From the NCBI GenBank assembly GCA_964467985.1, contig CAYXTP010000009.1, positions 1 through 64,000 on the forward strand: 64,000 nt of DNA, given 5' to 3'. Origin of the DNA: GCA-2720975 sp964467985 (lineage in GTDB: Bacteria; Planctomycetota; UBA1135; GCA-002686595). A model generated the notes under the pieces. That model did no database searches. It was not told where the DNA came from and saw only the letters and a program-made list of their open reading frames with translations. The position numbers and the translations under genes were made by a program. The first letter of the stretch is position 1, and the number at the start of each line of letters is the position of its first letter. Positions 1 to 8,790 of the stretch are shown piece after piece.

Positions 1-49
1 ACACAGCTCTGGAAGCCTCGCCAGTTGCGGGTTGACAGGTCCATCCACA

Positions 50-958
50 TCACTGGAATGTAATCGTGATCGCGTCCGTGAAATTGGAGGTGGCACTCGG
101 GTTCTTGTCCCGGAACCAGCACTGGAAGTGCCAGGTCTCGCCAGCAAGAACTTGGTAGGCGCCGGATGGACGGGGCAAGTTAGCCAGGTCGACGGCAATG
201 GACAGGACGCCCGTGGTCCCAGAGTTGCCCAACTGCTTGGTGTGTCGTCCGATACCGCCGCCGAGACACAGGTTTCCCTGGCTGCCACCGGGGTTGGGGA
301 TGAAGCCCTGGGTATCGGAGTTCAAGAAGTACCCGAACTGGTTGAGAGGTAACTGGCTGGCTGTGAGGGTCAGCGTGTTGGCAGCCACCACCGTCGAGCC
401 CGTGGCCGAAATCACGGCGGACTGGCCAGTGGAATTCAAGCTGGCTGGGCCGCAGTAGTTCGACCCGATGGGACCACTGGGCTCCCACTCGACGAGATAG
501 GAATCGGTCCAGCCCCCACCTTTGAGGTTGGTGTCGTTCCAGTTGCTGTCCTTGAACATCTCGAGGTAGTCCTCGGGGCCGCCGCTGGAGTCCGTGTTGT
601 TGGGCTCGCCGGGGGCCCAGTTTGTGAAGGTGAAGGGCTCGCCGGTGACCCACGCCCAGCCGCCTGCGGGCTCGGAGTAGTTGGGATCGCCTTGGTCGTG
701 AAATCCGCCCAACCAGGGCCGCGAGATGGGCAGATTGGCCATCACAAAATCCAGCTCGGCCTGGCTCGTGATCGTGGCCAGGTGACCGGGAAGCCCGCCG
801 AACATTTGGTTCTTGGCATCGGCTTCGGCGGTCGTCCAGAGCATCTGACCCTTGACCATGTTGTAGGTGTTGCCCGTGTTCGGATCGGTGACTTGAGCGG
901 TGGCCGGACTGGAGGCGAGTAGGGCGCAGCCCGCGAGAATTGCAAGGTGGAGTTTCAT
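50..958 (-). CDS. Secreted C-type-lectin-like protein with shared C-terminal domain
   Basis: The 302-residue product starts with a signal peptide (hydrophobic run LAILAGCALLA, then a cleavage-like ATAQ at about 22). Residues 30-160 look like a C-type lectin fold, with a Tyr/Trp-rich opening, GHLATITSQAELDFV, WLGGFHD, NWAPGEPNN and a final WNDTN. GEPNN is close to the EPN sugar/calcium signature. Residues 165-302 are a separate domain beginning NYCGPASLNSTGQ and ending FQCWFRDKN..SNFTD. The same domain ends the proteins at 15661-17100 and 44721-47480. Family knowledge suggests extracellular carbohydrate or surface binding; the ligand is unknown. The gene stands alone, with about 210 bp before the next gene. 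The start is the first Met, directly ahead of the signal peptide. Confidence 0.85.
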   Translation of the reverse strand: MKLHLAILAGCALLASSPATAQVTDPNTGNTYNMVKGQMLWTTAEADAKNQMFGGLPGHLATITSQAELDFVMANLPISRPWLGGFHDQGDPNYSEPAGGWAWVTGEPFTFTNWAPGEPNNTDSSGGPEDYLEMFKDSNWNDTNLKGGGWTDSYLVEWEPSGPIGSNYCGPASLNSTGQSAVISATGSTVVAANTLTLTASQLPLNQFGYFLNSDTQGFIPNPGGSQGNLCLGGGIGRHTKQLGNSGTTGVLSIAVDLANLPRPSGAYQVLAGETWHFQCWFRDKNPSATSNFTDAITITFQ

Positions 959-1165
959 GGAGAATGCGGGGGTGGAGACGGTGGAGAGAATGATCGGAGG
1001 GGTTCGCGCTTGGGGCAGAGTCTCTTGTCAGCCCAACTTTATCCTGCTGGCAAAGTTCTTGGGGCAATCCCTGCCGTCCTCTTGTGTCCGGTCTCGGTGT
1101 AGGGCGGCGAGAGGGACGCTGAGAGCCCAGGTTGGGACGGCAAGCCCGACTTGGATGAACCGCCG

Positions 1166-1570
1166 TCAGTTGCCGCGACCTGGGGCAGGTTGCTTCCAAA
1201 GTGCCAGGCCCGTGACAAAGAAGGACAACCACCAGGCGTAATAGGCGGGGAAGAGATTCAGCAGGTAGTGGACGTTCGCGCCATCACTGAGAATGAAGCG
1301 TGAATTGTGCAGGCCTCCGAGGATGAGCAGCGCACCGAGCAGGCGTCGATTGACGCAGCGCACGAGCAGCGGACTGAGCATCATGACCACGTTCGAGAGA
1401 CTGGCGGCCAGCATGAACATCCAATCGGAATCCCAACTGGCGTCCATGGCTTGTTCGAAACACGCCCAAAAGGCCTCGAACCCCCAGATGTTCCCTACCG
1501 GCAGCACGAACGAAACGGCGTACAGCCCCCAGCCCCAGGTGAGCAGTCGGTCGCGATCGGATGAGTTCAT
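1166..1570 (-). CDS. Small multi-pass membrane protein, unknown function
   Basis: The product has 134 residues when started at the Met of MNSSDRDRLLTWG. An upstream in-frame Met exists, but it would add an Arg-rich stretch (GPARPRLQRIQLEI) that looks non-coding. I see four probable membrane segments: GLYAVSFVLPVGNIWGF, MFMLAASLSNVVMMLSPLLV, LLGALLILGGL and YYAWWLSFFVTGLALW. No catalytic motif is recognisable. It is divergent from the aldose epimerase at 1751, with a shared intergenic region of about 180 bp. It is a hypothetical inner-membrane protein; I cannot name a family. Confidence 0.65.
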   Translation of the reverse strand: MNSSDRDRLLTWGWGLYAVSFVLPVGNIWGFEAFWACFEQAMDASWDSDWMFMLAASLSNVVMMLSPLLVRCVNRRLLGALLILGGLHNSRFILSDGANVHYLLNLFPAYYAWWLSFFVTGLALWKQPAPGRGN

Positions 1571-1750
1571 GGGCTCGATCTCGAGCTGGATGCGCTGAAG
1601 ACGAGGCCGCGCAGGGCCCATCCTCGCAGAAGTTCACGGGGGGGCGCAACGGCAGGTGAACGGAAGGCTTCCACCCCATGCGGGGACGAGACATGATCTT
1701 GGCTCGGGTGCCCCGTGCCGTGCCACTCTCGAGCGCACGCGACAGACTCC

Positions 1751-2620
1751 ATGAGCACACATCGCATTCAGAATTCCCGTGGTTTGAACGCCCTGGTGGA
1801 TGCGCGTGGCGCAGCCCTGATAGAGATGTGGGTTCCCGATCGCGAGGGCAGCTTGGGGAACGTACTCGAGCGCCAGACCTCCCACCGTTACGCGGGGGTC
1901 ACCGTGGGTCGTGTAGCCAACCGGGTTGATGCGGGGCGCTTCCAGTTGGATGGGGACAACTACCAGCTCACTTGCAACGAAGGCCTGCACCATCTGCACG
2001 GCGGCGGGCAGGGCTCCCTGGACAAGCTCACCTGGGATGCCGGGACGAATCCCTCAAGCGTGACTTTCCGCGCACAGAGTCCTGATGGTGACGAGGGCTA
2101 CCCGGGTCACCTCGACGTCAGCGTGACGTACTCGCTCACGGATCAGGATGAATTGGTGATCGAGTACCACGCGACCACGACGCGCCCCACGCCAGTCAAC
2201 TTGACCAACCACGCCTACTGGAACCTGGGCGGTGCACTTCAGAATCACGACCTCCTGATCCGCTCCTCACTCACGCTGCAGACGAATGAACAGCTCATTC
2301 CCACGGGAGTGCTGGAACCCGTTGAGGGGTCCGGGCGAGACTTCACGCGGACTCGACCGGTAGGGTCGCTACCCTTTGACCATACGTGTGTGCTGGATGG
2401 AGATTCATCGGCGGCGACTCTGAGCTGCAGAGCGAGCGGACGCAGCATGATCGTTTCCACGACCGAGCCTACCTTGCAACTGTTCACGACAGACACGGCC
2501 CTCTGCCTTGAAGCCCAGGGCTTTCCCGATGCGGTCAATCACCCTGAGTTCCCGTCTGTGATTCTGCGCCCGGGCCAAGCGTACAGACAGACCACGCGAC
2601 ACCAGTTCGTGCTCTGCTGA
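1751..2620 (+). CDS. Aldose 1-epimerase (galactose mutarotase family)
   Basis: The 289-residue protein has the GalM signatures in order: GVTVGRVANRV (usual GATVGRYANRI), NEGLHHLHGG (usual NGPNHLHGG), TNHAYWNLGG carrying the catalytic His, TEPTLQLFT, and CLEAQGFPDAVNHPEFP carrying the catalytic Glu. The reaction is interconversion of alpha and beta anomers of hexoses. It is shorter than typical GalM (about 340 residues) because the N-terminus is trimmed. I start at the Met of MSTHRIQ; an upstream in-frame Met at 1715 would add 12 residues without a clear ribosome site. No signal peptide is visible, so it is probably cytoplasmic. The PhyH dioxygenase follows 66 bp downstream on the same strand. 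Confidence 0.85.
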   Translation: MSTHRIQNSRGLNALVDARGAALIEMWVPDREGSLGNVLERQTSHRYAGVTVGRVANRVDAGRFQLDGDNYQLTCNEGLHHLHGGGQGSLDKLTWDAGTNPSSVTFRAQSPDGDEGYPGHLDVSVTYSLTDQDELVIEYHATTTRPTPVNLTNHAYWNLGGALQNHDLLIRSSLTLQTNEQLIPTGVLEPVEGSGRDFTRTRPVGSLPFDHTCVLDGDSSAATLSCRASGRSMIVSTTEPTLQLFTTDTALCLEAQGFPDAVNHPEFPSVILRPGQAYRQTTRHQFVLC

Positions 2621-2686
2621 GAGCATCCGCCCAGGGCGAAAATCGGCCGCACGGTACACTCTTCGCCGCGCCTACCGCGCCCACCC

Positions 2687-3490
2687 ATGGCACGTCCCTA
2701 CATCCTCAGCGCAGAACAGATTCAACAGTTTAGGACGCTCGGCTACGTCCACTTGCCGCAGGTCCTGACCGAGGCAGAAGTTCAGCAGCTCGAACCGGCC
2801 TACCAGAAGTTCATGCGTAACGAGGTCGCGGGCATGGGCCGAGACTTCTGCGACATGAGTGGCCCCTACGATCGTGAGGTGAAGGACTACGCGCTGATCA
2901 ACGCCATGTTGCCGCGGGTGTACCGGCCCGAACTGCAGGGCAACGTGTTCGAAAGGGTCTCGGCAGAAATCGCCGCGCAGTTGATCGGGGACGACATCCA
3001 ACTCGACTACGACCAGTTCCTGGCCAAGAAACCCAACCGCCCTGGTGCACAATTCGCTTGGCACCAGGACCAAGGCTATTGGCCGGTGGGCACACCGGAC
3101 ACGCGCACAGTCACCTGCTCCCTGGCCGTCGATGACTCGCTCATTTCGAATGGCTGCGTGCGCTTCGTCCCCGGTTCCGGCAGCGCCCGACAACTGCGGT
3201 CGCACCGGCCGGCCAAGTCGACGCGCGAGGACGCGCACACGCTGGTGGCTGAACTCGGAGAGGGGGAGGACATCGAGTACGCTGAAGTTAGGCGGGGGGG
3301 AATCACGGTGCATGACGAGTGGGTCGTGCACGGCTCCGGTGGCAACCCTTCCGAAAATTGGCGCCGGACCTACGTGATCGCCTACCGCTCACAAGCGACG
3401 GTGGCTTATGAGCGGTCAATCGGATTCACGCACTCACACAACGACAAGGTCCAGTGGGAAACGGCGTTGGGTTCCTACAAGGAGTCGTAG
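2687..3490 (+). CDS. Phytanoyl-CoA dioxygenase (PhyH) family protein
   Basis: The product is a 267-residue non-haem Fe(II)/2-oxoglutarate oxygenase of the PhyH family. The iron triad is visible: His126 and Asp128 in FAWHQDQGYWP and His215 in EWVVHGSGGN, followed by the 2-oxoglutarate-binding Arg region WRRTYVIAYR. The N-terminal LSAEQIQQFRTLGYVHLPQVL and the later NGCVRFVPGS match the family layout. The substrate cannot be told; these enzymes hydroxylate small aliphatic compounds or are used in osmolyte and natural-product metabolism. The start is the first Met, about 20 nt after the start of the purine-poor spacer. The flippase-like gene follows on the same strand. Confidence 0.85.
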   Translation: MARPYILSAEQIQQFRTLGYVHLPQVLTEAEVQQLEPAYQKFMRNEVAGMGRDFCDMSGPYDREVKDYALINAMLPRVYRPELQGNVFERVSAEIAAQLIGDDIQLDYDQFLAKKPNRPGAQFAWHQDQGYWPVGTPDTRTVTCSLAVDDSLISNGCVRFVPGSGSARQLRSHRPAKSTREDAHTLVAELGEGEDIEYAEVRRGGITVHDEWVVHGSGGNPSENWRRTYVIAYRSQATVAYERSIGFTHSHNDKVQWETALGSYKES

Positions 3491-3614
3491 GGATTCAATG
3501 CGGGCAGCCCGACCGAGAGCTCGCCCCCCACCGATCGCAGAGTGGTGGAAAGTGGCGAGATTCTCCGCATCCTGGGCGCGCAGATCGCGCACCTGCGTTA
3601 CAACGCGGGGCTGC

Positions 3615-4919
3615 ATGGACGCCGCCGAACACTCGACACTCACCAAGCGCCAGATCTACGACGCATGGTGGCCCCTGGCGGCTAGCTGGCTGCTCATGGG
3701 CGCAGAAATGTCCCTGGTCAGCGCGGCGATCGCACGCCTGGCGGATTCGACGTTTCACTTGGCGGCCTTCAGCGGCATCGTCTTCCCCGTCTCGCTCCTG
3801 ATCGAAGCGCCCATCATCATGATGCTGGCGGCGTCCACGGCTCTGTCTGTGGATCGGGAGGCCTTTCGACGGCTCAAGCGCTTCGCCAGCGTAGCCGGGC
3901 TGGGCTTGTCCCTTGTGCATGCTCTGGTGGCGTTTACCCCGCTCTACGATGTCCTGGTGGTTCCGCTGCTGGAGCCGCCTGTTGGAGCAATTGAGCCCGG
4001 ACGCCTTGGGCTCCAATTGATGACACCCTGGAGTTGGGCCATCGCGGACCGCCGTTTCCATCAGGGATTGCTTATCCGCTTCGGCCGTTCGAAGGCCGTC
4101 GGGGTTGGGACGTTTGTGCGACTGCTCGTTACCGTTTCGCTCCTGGCGGGAGGCATCGTCCACGGTGGGATCCCCGGTATCGCGGTGGCCGCCTCGAGCC
4201 TGAGCCTGGGCGTCTTGGCCGAGATGGCGAGTGCGCGCCTGTTCTCGCGCAGTGTCATTCGCGGCCGGCTCGCTCAAGCACCGGTGGGCGAGGCCCTGAC
4301 CTTGTCCAAATTTCTGCCGTTCTTCCTACCGCTTGCTCTGACACCTCTGCTGAACCTGCTCGTCCAGCCCATCGGTTCGGCCAGCATTGCACGCATGACC
4401 ATGCCCTTGGAGAACCTCGCCGCCTGGGCGCCTGTGACGGGACTGATTTTCATGGCGCGTTCCATGGGCATCGCCTTCAACGAGGTTGTGGTCAGCCTCG
4501 CGGGACGCACGGGCGCGCGCCAGATTTTGGGGCCCTTCGCCTTCTGGGTTGCGATTGGCCTGACGTCGATCTTGGCGCTCATTTCCCTCACGCCACTCTC
4601 GGCCTTGTGGTTCGAAGTCGTTACCGGTCTCGATCCAGATTTGGTCGAGCTCGCCCGTTTGGCGGTCCCACTCGGCATCATCCTGCCGGCCGCGACGGTG
4701 TACCAGAGTCTGCACACCGGGTACTTGGTCAATGCTCACAAGACGCGTGCGGTGCCCGAGTCCGTCGCACTCTTCTTATTGGTGACTACCGGCTGCCTCG
4801 TCCTGGGCGTGAATTACGGAGAGATGCCAGGTGTGCAGACAGCCTTGCTCTCAGTGACCGCCGGGGCGTTGGTCCAGAATTTGTGGCTCTGGCGCAGCCA
4901 ACGGCGACTGCACTCCTAA
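3615..4919 (+). CDS. MATE/MOP-flippase-like multi-pass membrane protein
   Basis: The 434-residue protein is strongly hydrophobic, with about 12 membrane segments and charged loops. Examples are the helices near LAASWLLMGAEMSLVSAAIA, FASVAGLGLSLVHALVAF, FLPFFLPLALTPLLNLLV and ESVALFLLVTTGCLVLGVN. The repeated arrangement, with two halves each opening with a Pro/Trp-containing helix (DAWWPLA; LSKFLPFF), resembles MATE or polysaccharide flippases of the MOP superfamily. The cargo is unknown. I start at the Met of MDAAEHSTLTKRQ, because the earlier in-frame Met at 3498 would add an Arg/Trp-rich stretch that does not look like protein. The family call rests on hydropathy pattern and general look. 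Confidence 0.6.
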   Translation: MDAAEHSTLTKRQIYDAWWPLAASWLLMGAEMSLVSAAIARLADSTFHLAAFSGIVFPVSLLIEAPIIMMLAASTALSVDREAFRRLKRFASVAGLGLSLVHALVAFTPLYDVLVVPLLEPPVGAIEPGRLGLQLMTPWSWAIADRRFHQGLLIRFGRSKAVGVGTFVRLLVTVSLLAGGIVHGGIPGIAVAASSLSLGVLAEMASARLFSRSVIRGRLAQAPVGEALTLSKFLPFFLPLALTPLLNLLVQPIGSASIARMTMPLENLAAWAPVTGLIFMARSMGIAFNEVVVSLAGRTGARQILGPFAFWVAIGLTSILALISLTPLSALWFEVVTGLDPDLVELARLAVPLGIILPAATVYQSLHTGYLVNAHKTRAVPESVALFLLVTTGCLVLGVNYGEMPGVQTALLSVTAGALVQNLWLWRSQRRLHS

Positions 4920-4951
4920 GGGCTCAGGCCGCCGGGTCTGCGCTTCAAAGT

Positions 4952-6055
4952 TCACTGCACGTCCAGGCACGCGGAGCCCAGCTCGTCCTCGCGTGGGGCC
5001 ACTCCAAGTCCGGGCGCGGTCGAAGAAACGAGCCGCCCGCCGTCTCGCTGCGGCGCACCGTCGGCGAAGTTGCGCGTGACGTAACTGTTGAAGTCGGTTG
5101 CCGTGAAACGGAACTCCTCAGGCGTGGAGTGGGCCAGGTGCGCAATGGCAGCAGTTACCACGTCTCCCCCCCAGGCGTCCTCGAGGGTCATCGCAATACC
5201 CAGGTCCACGCACAGGTCGCGGGCCTGCTTGGCGCGCGTGAGCCCGCCGAACTTGCTGATCTTGATGTTGACCACGTCCATGCCGAGATCCGAGTGGCCG
5301 CGCAAGAGGGGAGCGAGTCCGTCGATGGACTCGTCTAGAACGAATGGGTGATCGGTGTGGCGCCGGATGGACAGACAGTCCTCGTAGCTCAGGCAGGGCT
5401 GCTCGATGTAGACATCAACGTCCCTTACGGCGCGTACGACGCGCATGGCTTCGTGCTTCAACCAGCCCGTGTTGGCATCGGCGATCAACTTGTCTCCGGG
5501 TTCCATGACGGCGGCCACTTGCAGGATGCGCTCGATATCCACATCCGGATCACCCCCGACTTTCAACTGAAAGCGTCGGTAGCCTTCAGCTCGATAACCA
5601 GCAACTTTGGCCGCCATGGCCTCAGGATCCTCCTGTGAGATGGCTCTGTACAAGACAATGTCCTCCCCGTAGCGCCCGCCAAGCAACTCACAGCAGGGCA
5701 TGTTGGCCGCCTTCCCGAGAATGTCCCAGCAGGCCATGTCCAGGGCAGACTTCACGTAGGGATGCCCCTTCAGGCACGCGTCCATGTGCCGGTTCAGACG
5801 GCCCAGTTCAGTCGCCTCCTCGCCCAACAGGTCGGGCGCGATTTCGGCCAAACCCGCGCGCACTCCCGTTGCGTAGGAGGGTAGGTAAGCCGAACCCAGC
5901 GGGCAGACCTCCCCCCACCCGACCCGTCCTTCGTCCACCTCCACCCGCACGAGGGTGCTGTCGAAGACCTGGACAGACTTGCCGCCTGACCAGTTGTAAC
6001 TGCCCTCGTGCAGGGGAAGATCCAGTTGCCAGGCCGTGATGCGGGTGATTCTCAT
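4952..6055 (-). CDS. Enolase-superfamily enzyme, hydroxyproline dehydratase / betaine epimerase-like
   Basis: The 367-residue protein belongs to the mandelate racemase/muconate lactonizing group. The N-terminal capping domain opens MRITRITAWQLDLPL. The barrel carries metal ligands Asp in IADANTGW, Glu in YIEQPC and Asp in FVLDES, with general-base Lys candidates in FQLKVGG and NIKISKFGG and a late EDAWGGD. From memory, the opening, WGEVCPLGSAYLPSYA and DAWGGD most resemble cis-3-hydroxy-L-proline dehydratase and hydroxyproline-betaine 2-epimerase. The usual first Lys of KxK is Gln here, as I recall for that subgroup. It is divergent, with 77 bp between starts, from an ornithine-cyclodeaminase-family gene, the usual partner in 3-hydroxyproline breakdown. 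The start is the Met of MRITRI; the 40 upstream codons look non-coding. Confidence 0.8.
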   Translation of the reverse strand: MRITRITAWQLDLPLHEGSYNWSGGKSVQVFDSTLVRVEVDEGRVGWGEVCPLGSAYLPSYATGVRAGLAEIAPDLLGEEATELGRLNRHMDACLKGHPYVKSALDMACWDILGKAANMPCCELLGGRYGEDIVLYRAISQEDPEAMAAKVAGYRAEGYRRFQLKVGGDPDVDIERILQVAAVMEPGDKLIADANTGWLKHEAMRVVRAVRDVDVYIEQPCLSYEDCLSIRRHTDHPFVLDESIDGLAPLLRGHSDLGMDVVNIKISKFGGLTRAKQARDLCVDLGIAMTLEDAWGGDVVTAAIAHLAHSTPEEFRFTATDFNSYVTRNFADGAPQRDGGRLVSSTAPGLGVAPREDELGSACLDVQ

Positions 6056-6132
6056 GGGAGGGTGGGTAAGAGGAGGTCGAGCGAGAGAGGCTAGCCCTGG
6101 GCTCCGCAAATAGAAAGCGACACAATGAGGCC

Positions 6133-7110
6133 ATGGACCTGCTGATGCTCTCGAGTGCCGACCTGCGCGCGGCACTGCCCATGGTAGAAGCCGTGGAAGT
6201 CAGCAAGCGGGCCTTCGCGGCTCAAGCCGAGGGTCGCTGCGTCGCTCCCCAACGACTCGGACTGCAAGTGGATCCCGCGCGGGGTACGACCCTCGTCATG
6301 CCGGCTCATCTTCCGGGGACGGGCCTGGCCACGAAGATCGTGTCGGTCTTTCCAGACAACCCGGGCAAGGGAGTGCCTACGGTGACCGGACTGGTCGTCG
6401 CGCTGGACGAGGCCACGGGCGAGCCGCAAGCCGTTCTCGATGGGAGCTTCCTCACTGCGTGGCGCACGGGGGCCGCCAGCGGAGCGGGCGTGGACCTGCT
6501 CGCACGACCCGATTCGAAAAACGGCGCACTGCTCGGCAGTGGAGTCCAGGCGGGCACCCAGTTGCTGGCCATGTGTGCGGTGCGACCACTTGAACGCGTC
6601 CGGATCTGGTCCCGGAACCCCGACCACGCCGCAGCCTTCGTCGCGCAGTGGAGCTCGGAAGTCGATGCCGAGCTCGAGCGGGTCGACGGGGTCGAAGAGG
6701 CCGTCGCCGAGGCGGACATCGTCCTGGCGGCCACGGCGGCCGAGGAGCCGTTGTTCTATCCTTCGCACCTGGCCGCCGGAGCCCATCTCGGGTCGGTGGG
6801 AAGCTACCAGCTCCACATGCGCGAAATCGACCCAGCGCTGGCTGGGCAGGCACGGGTGTTTGTGGACGACATCGACGCGGCCCTTGCCGAAGCAGGAGAG
6901 TTGGTCGCGGCTGTCGAGCAGGGCTTGACGCACCCCGACCAGTGGCAGCTCTTGGGCGACGTGGCCCGCGGAGTGACACCCGGGAGACAATCCCCCGCGG
7001 ACAGGACCTGGTTCAAGTCCGTGGGACTGGCGGTGCAAGACGTCTGCACGGCAGCAGCTGCGATAGACGCCGCAGGCCGGCAAGGCCTGGGGCAGTTGAT
7101 TCACATGTAG
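6133..7110 (+). CDS. Ornithine cyclodeaminase / mu-crystallin family reductase
   Basis: The 325-residue protein has the family signatures: LDGSFLTAWRTGAASG around residue 105-120 (substrate Arg and NAD-domain entry), the Rossmann turn GSGVQAGTQ, ADIVLAATAAEEPLF, and the late FKSVGLAVQDV. The family includes ornithine cyclodeaminase, delta1-pyrroline-2-carboxylate reductase and related imine reductases. It is divergent from an enolase-superfamily gene of the cis-3-hydroxyproline dehydratase type. The most economical reading is a delta1-pyrroline-2-carboxylate reductase that turns the dehydratase product into L-proline. That pathway assignment is inference from neighbourhood. No signal peptide is present, so it should be cytoplasmic. 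Confidence 0.85.
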   Translation: MDLLMLSSADLRAALPMVEAVEVSKRAFAAQAEGRCVAPQRLGLQVDPARGTTLVMPAHLPGTGLATKIVSVFPDNPGKGVPTVTGLVVALDEATGEPQAVLDGSFLTAWRTGAASGAGVDLLARPDSKNGALLGSGVQAGTQLLAMCAVRPLERVRIWSRNPDHAAAFVAQWSSEVDAELERVDGVEEAVAEADIVLAATAAEEPLFYPSHLAAGAHLGSVGSYQLHMREIDPALAGQARVFVDDIDAALAEAGELVAAVEQGLTHPDQWQLLGDVARGVTPGRQSPADRTWFKSVGLAVQDVCTAAAAIDAAGRQGLGQLIHM

Positions 7111-7401
7111 ACCCTCCGTCGAGTCAGGGACCGGCCCCGAATCGGACTCCACATCTTGCGCTAGGAACCTCAGGGAGGAGGACCGGTAATGCGCGCAAAC
7201 GACGGGCGGCCTGCAGGAAGCTCTCCATGGAGCGGATCCCCGGCAACAGATGGATCCCTACGGCACGGGGCTGGGATACATCGACAAGCACTCTGTGGTC
7301 TTCAGAGTGGGTCGCTGACATCAGAGTCCCCGCCCGCCGGGCCTAGGGCCCATAATCCACCGCTCACCACCTTTCCCGCTCCGACTTCCCGAACGAACCC
7401 C
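7111..7401 (+). other. Intergenic leader with a strong ribosome-binding site and short open frames
   Basis: This stretch separates the cyclodeaminase-like gene from the oxidoreductase. A purine-rich Shine-Dalgarno run (agggaggagg) precedes an ATG at 7189, whose frame runs without a stop into the oxidoreductase and would add 71 residues before its Tat signal. A second frame from the ATG at about 7250 encodes a short protein-like stretch, MDPYGTGLGYIDKHSVVFRV, ending at a TGA near 7318. Neither is convincing as a gene. A leader peptide or an unrecognised small ORF is possible. Confidence 0.3.
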
Positions 7402-8775
7402 ATGTCGAACTCCACGCACCTGACGCGTCGTCGATTCCTCGCCGCCTCCGCAGCGGGCTCCGTTCTCAGCATGAACGCGAGTTCATACAAGCGCATCTAT
7501 GGCTCTGCAGAGAGGCTGAACGTCGCCTTCGTGGCGTCTGGGGGCATTGCCACGGGCCAGCACATCGGACAGCTTGCGGGGCTTGGGATCGGGTGCCCTG
7601 CCTACGCGGACATCGACTCCGAACGATGGGGCGAGGCCGCCAAGCGTTGGCCGGAGGCGAAGGCCTACACGGACTATCGCAAGATGTTTGACAAGCATCA
7701 CAAGGAGTTCGATGCGGTCATGGTCGGAACTCCCGACCACCAGCACTTCCCGGCCACGATCCTGGCCATGGGGCACGGCAAACACGTGTACACCCAGAAG
7801 CCGCTCACCCACACGGTCTGGGAATCGCGGCAGCTGACCATTGCCCAGCGAAACATGAAGCTCGCCACCCAGATGGGTAACCAGGGCCACGCGACCGACT
7901 CACTGCGGGGCACGATTGACTATCTGCGCAGCGGTGCGATTGGCGACCTCGTTGAGGCCCACGTCTGGTCCGATCGACCCTGGTGGCGTCAGGGCATTCC
8001 CGTGCCCGAGGGGGAGCAGGAAATTCCGGACCACATCGATTGGGACTCGTGGATTGGCCCGGCCAAGATGCGCCCCTTCCTGCACGACCCCGCGGACAAC
8101 TGGGGCGGCGTCTATCACCCCTTCAACTGGCGCGGCTTCTGGGACTTTGGATGCGGTGCGCTGGGCGACATGGCCTGCCACCAATTGGATCCCGTGTACT
8201 GGGCTATGGACCCTGGGTACCCCACGGAGATCGAGTTGATGGATGGCGGCGCTTTCGGGGACGCGCCCATGTTCGGTCGCAATTCGACTGTGCGCTTTGC
8301 CTTTCCCGCCAAGGGTGATCGGCCTGGATTCGAGGTCTACTGGCACGATGGTGGCAACAAGCCGGAACGCCCCGATGAGCTACCCGAGGGCGAAGAGCTC
8401 ACGAACCAGGGCGGACTCTACATGGGCACCGAGGGCAAGATGTACGCATCCGGTGACCCGCGCAACTGGCCCAAGTTGTTGCCCGAGGAGAGGCACGAGG
8501 AGTATGGGCGTCCAGAAGAGAAGATCGAACGCTCAGCCGAGGGCCACCACAAGGAGTGGTTCCTGGCCTGTACGGGCGAGAAACCCCACGACTTCCCCAA
8601 GTCCAACTTCTCTTATGCGGGTCCCTTCACCGAGATGATCTTGCTCGGGTGCATCGCCCAGCGCTTGGGCGGCAAGCTGCGCTACGATCCTGAGACCATG
8701 ACCTTTGCGGGCCGCGACGAAGCGAGCGCATTGATCACCAAGGAATACCGCGAGGGCTGGGACTTCCGGTTGTAG
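7402..8775 (+). CDS. Tat-exported Gfo/Idh/MocA family oxidoreductase
   Basis: The product has 457 residues and opens with a twin-arginine signal, LTRRRFLAASAAG (residues 8-20). An NAD(P)-binding Rossmann domain follows (LNVAFVASGGIATGQH, then MVGTPDHQHFPATILAMG). The family motif HVYTQKPLTHTVWESRQL carries the catalytic-site Lys of the usual EKP motif, with Gln in place of Glu. The C-terminal sheet domain contains GCGALGDMACHQLD, typical of the large planctomycete expansion of secreted oxidoreductases. These act on sugars or sugar-like polyols in the periplasm, usually with a bound cofactor; the substrate is unknown. I start at the Met just before the Tat signal, because a signal peptide would not work behind the 71-residue extension. 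Confidence 0.88.
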   Translation: MSNSTHLTRRRFLAASAAGSVLSMNASSYKRIYGSAERLNVAFVASGGIATGQHIGQLAGLGIGCPAYADIDSERWGEAAKRWPEAKAYTDYRKMFDKHHKEFDAVMVGTPDHQHFPATILAMGHGKHVYTQKPLTHTVWESRQLTIAQRNMKLATQMGNQGHATDSLRGTIDYLRSGAIGDLVEAHVWSDRPWWRQGIPVPEGEQEIPDHIDWDSWIGPAKMRPFLHDPADNWGGVYHPFNWRGFWDFGCGALGDMACHQLDPVYWAMDPGYPTEIELMDGGAFGDAPMFGRNSTVRFAFPAKGDRPGFEVYWHDGGNKPERPDELPEGEELTNQGGLYMGTEGKMYASGDPRNWPKLLPEERHEEYGRPEEKIERSAEGHHKEWFLACTGEKPHDFPKSNFSYAGPFTEMILLGCIAQRLGGKLRYDPETMTFAGRDEASALITKEYREGWDFRL

Positions 8776-8790
8776 CGACGGTTCGCTGAC

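Noticed and set aside
180..1232. Long frame antisense to the C-type-lectin-like gene
   Set aside because: It is Arg/His/Pro-rich with no motif, and overlaps a clear gene with a signal peptide; a GC-rich shadow frame.
4034..5338. 434-codon open frame across the flippase end and the enolase-like gene
   Set aside because: It has the Arg/Gly/Ala bias of a shadow and overlaps two strongly supported genes in other frames.
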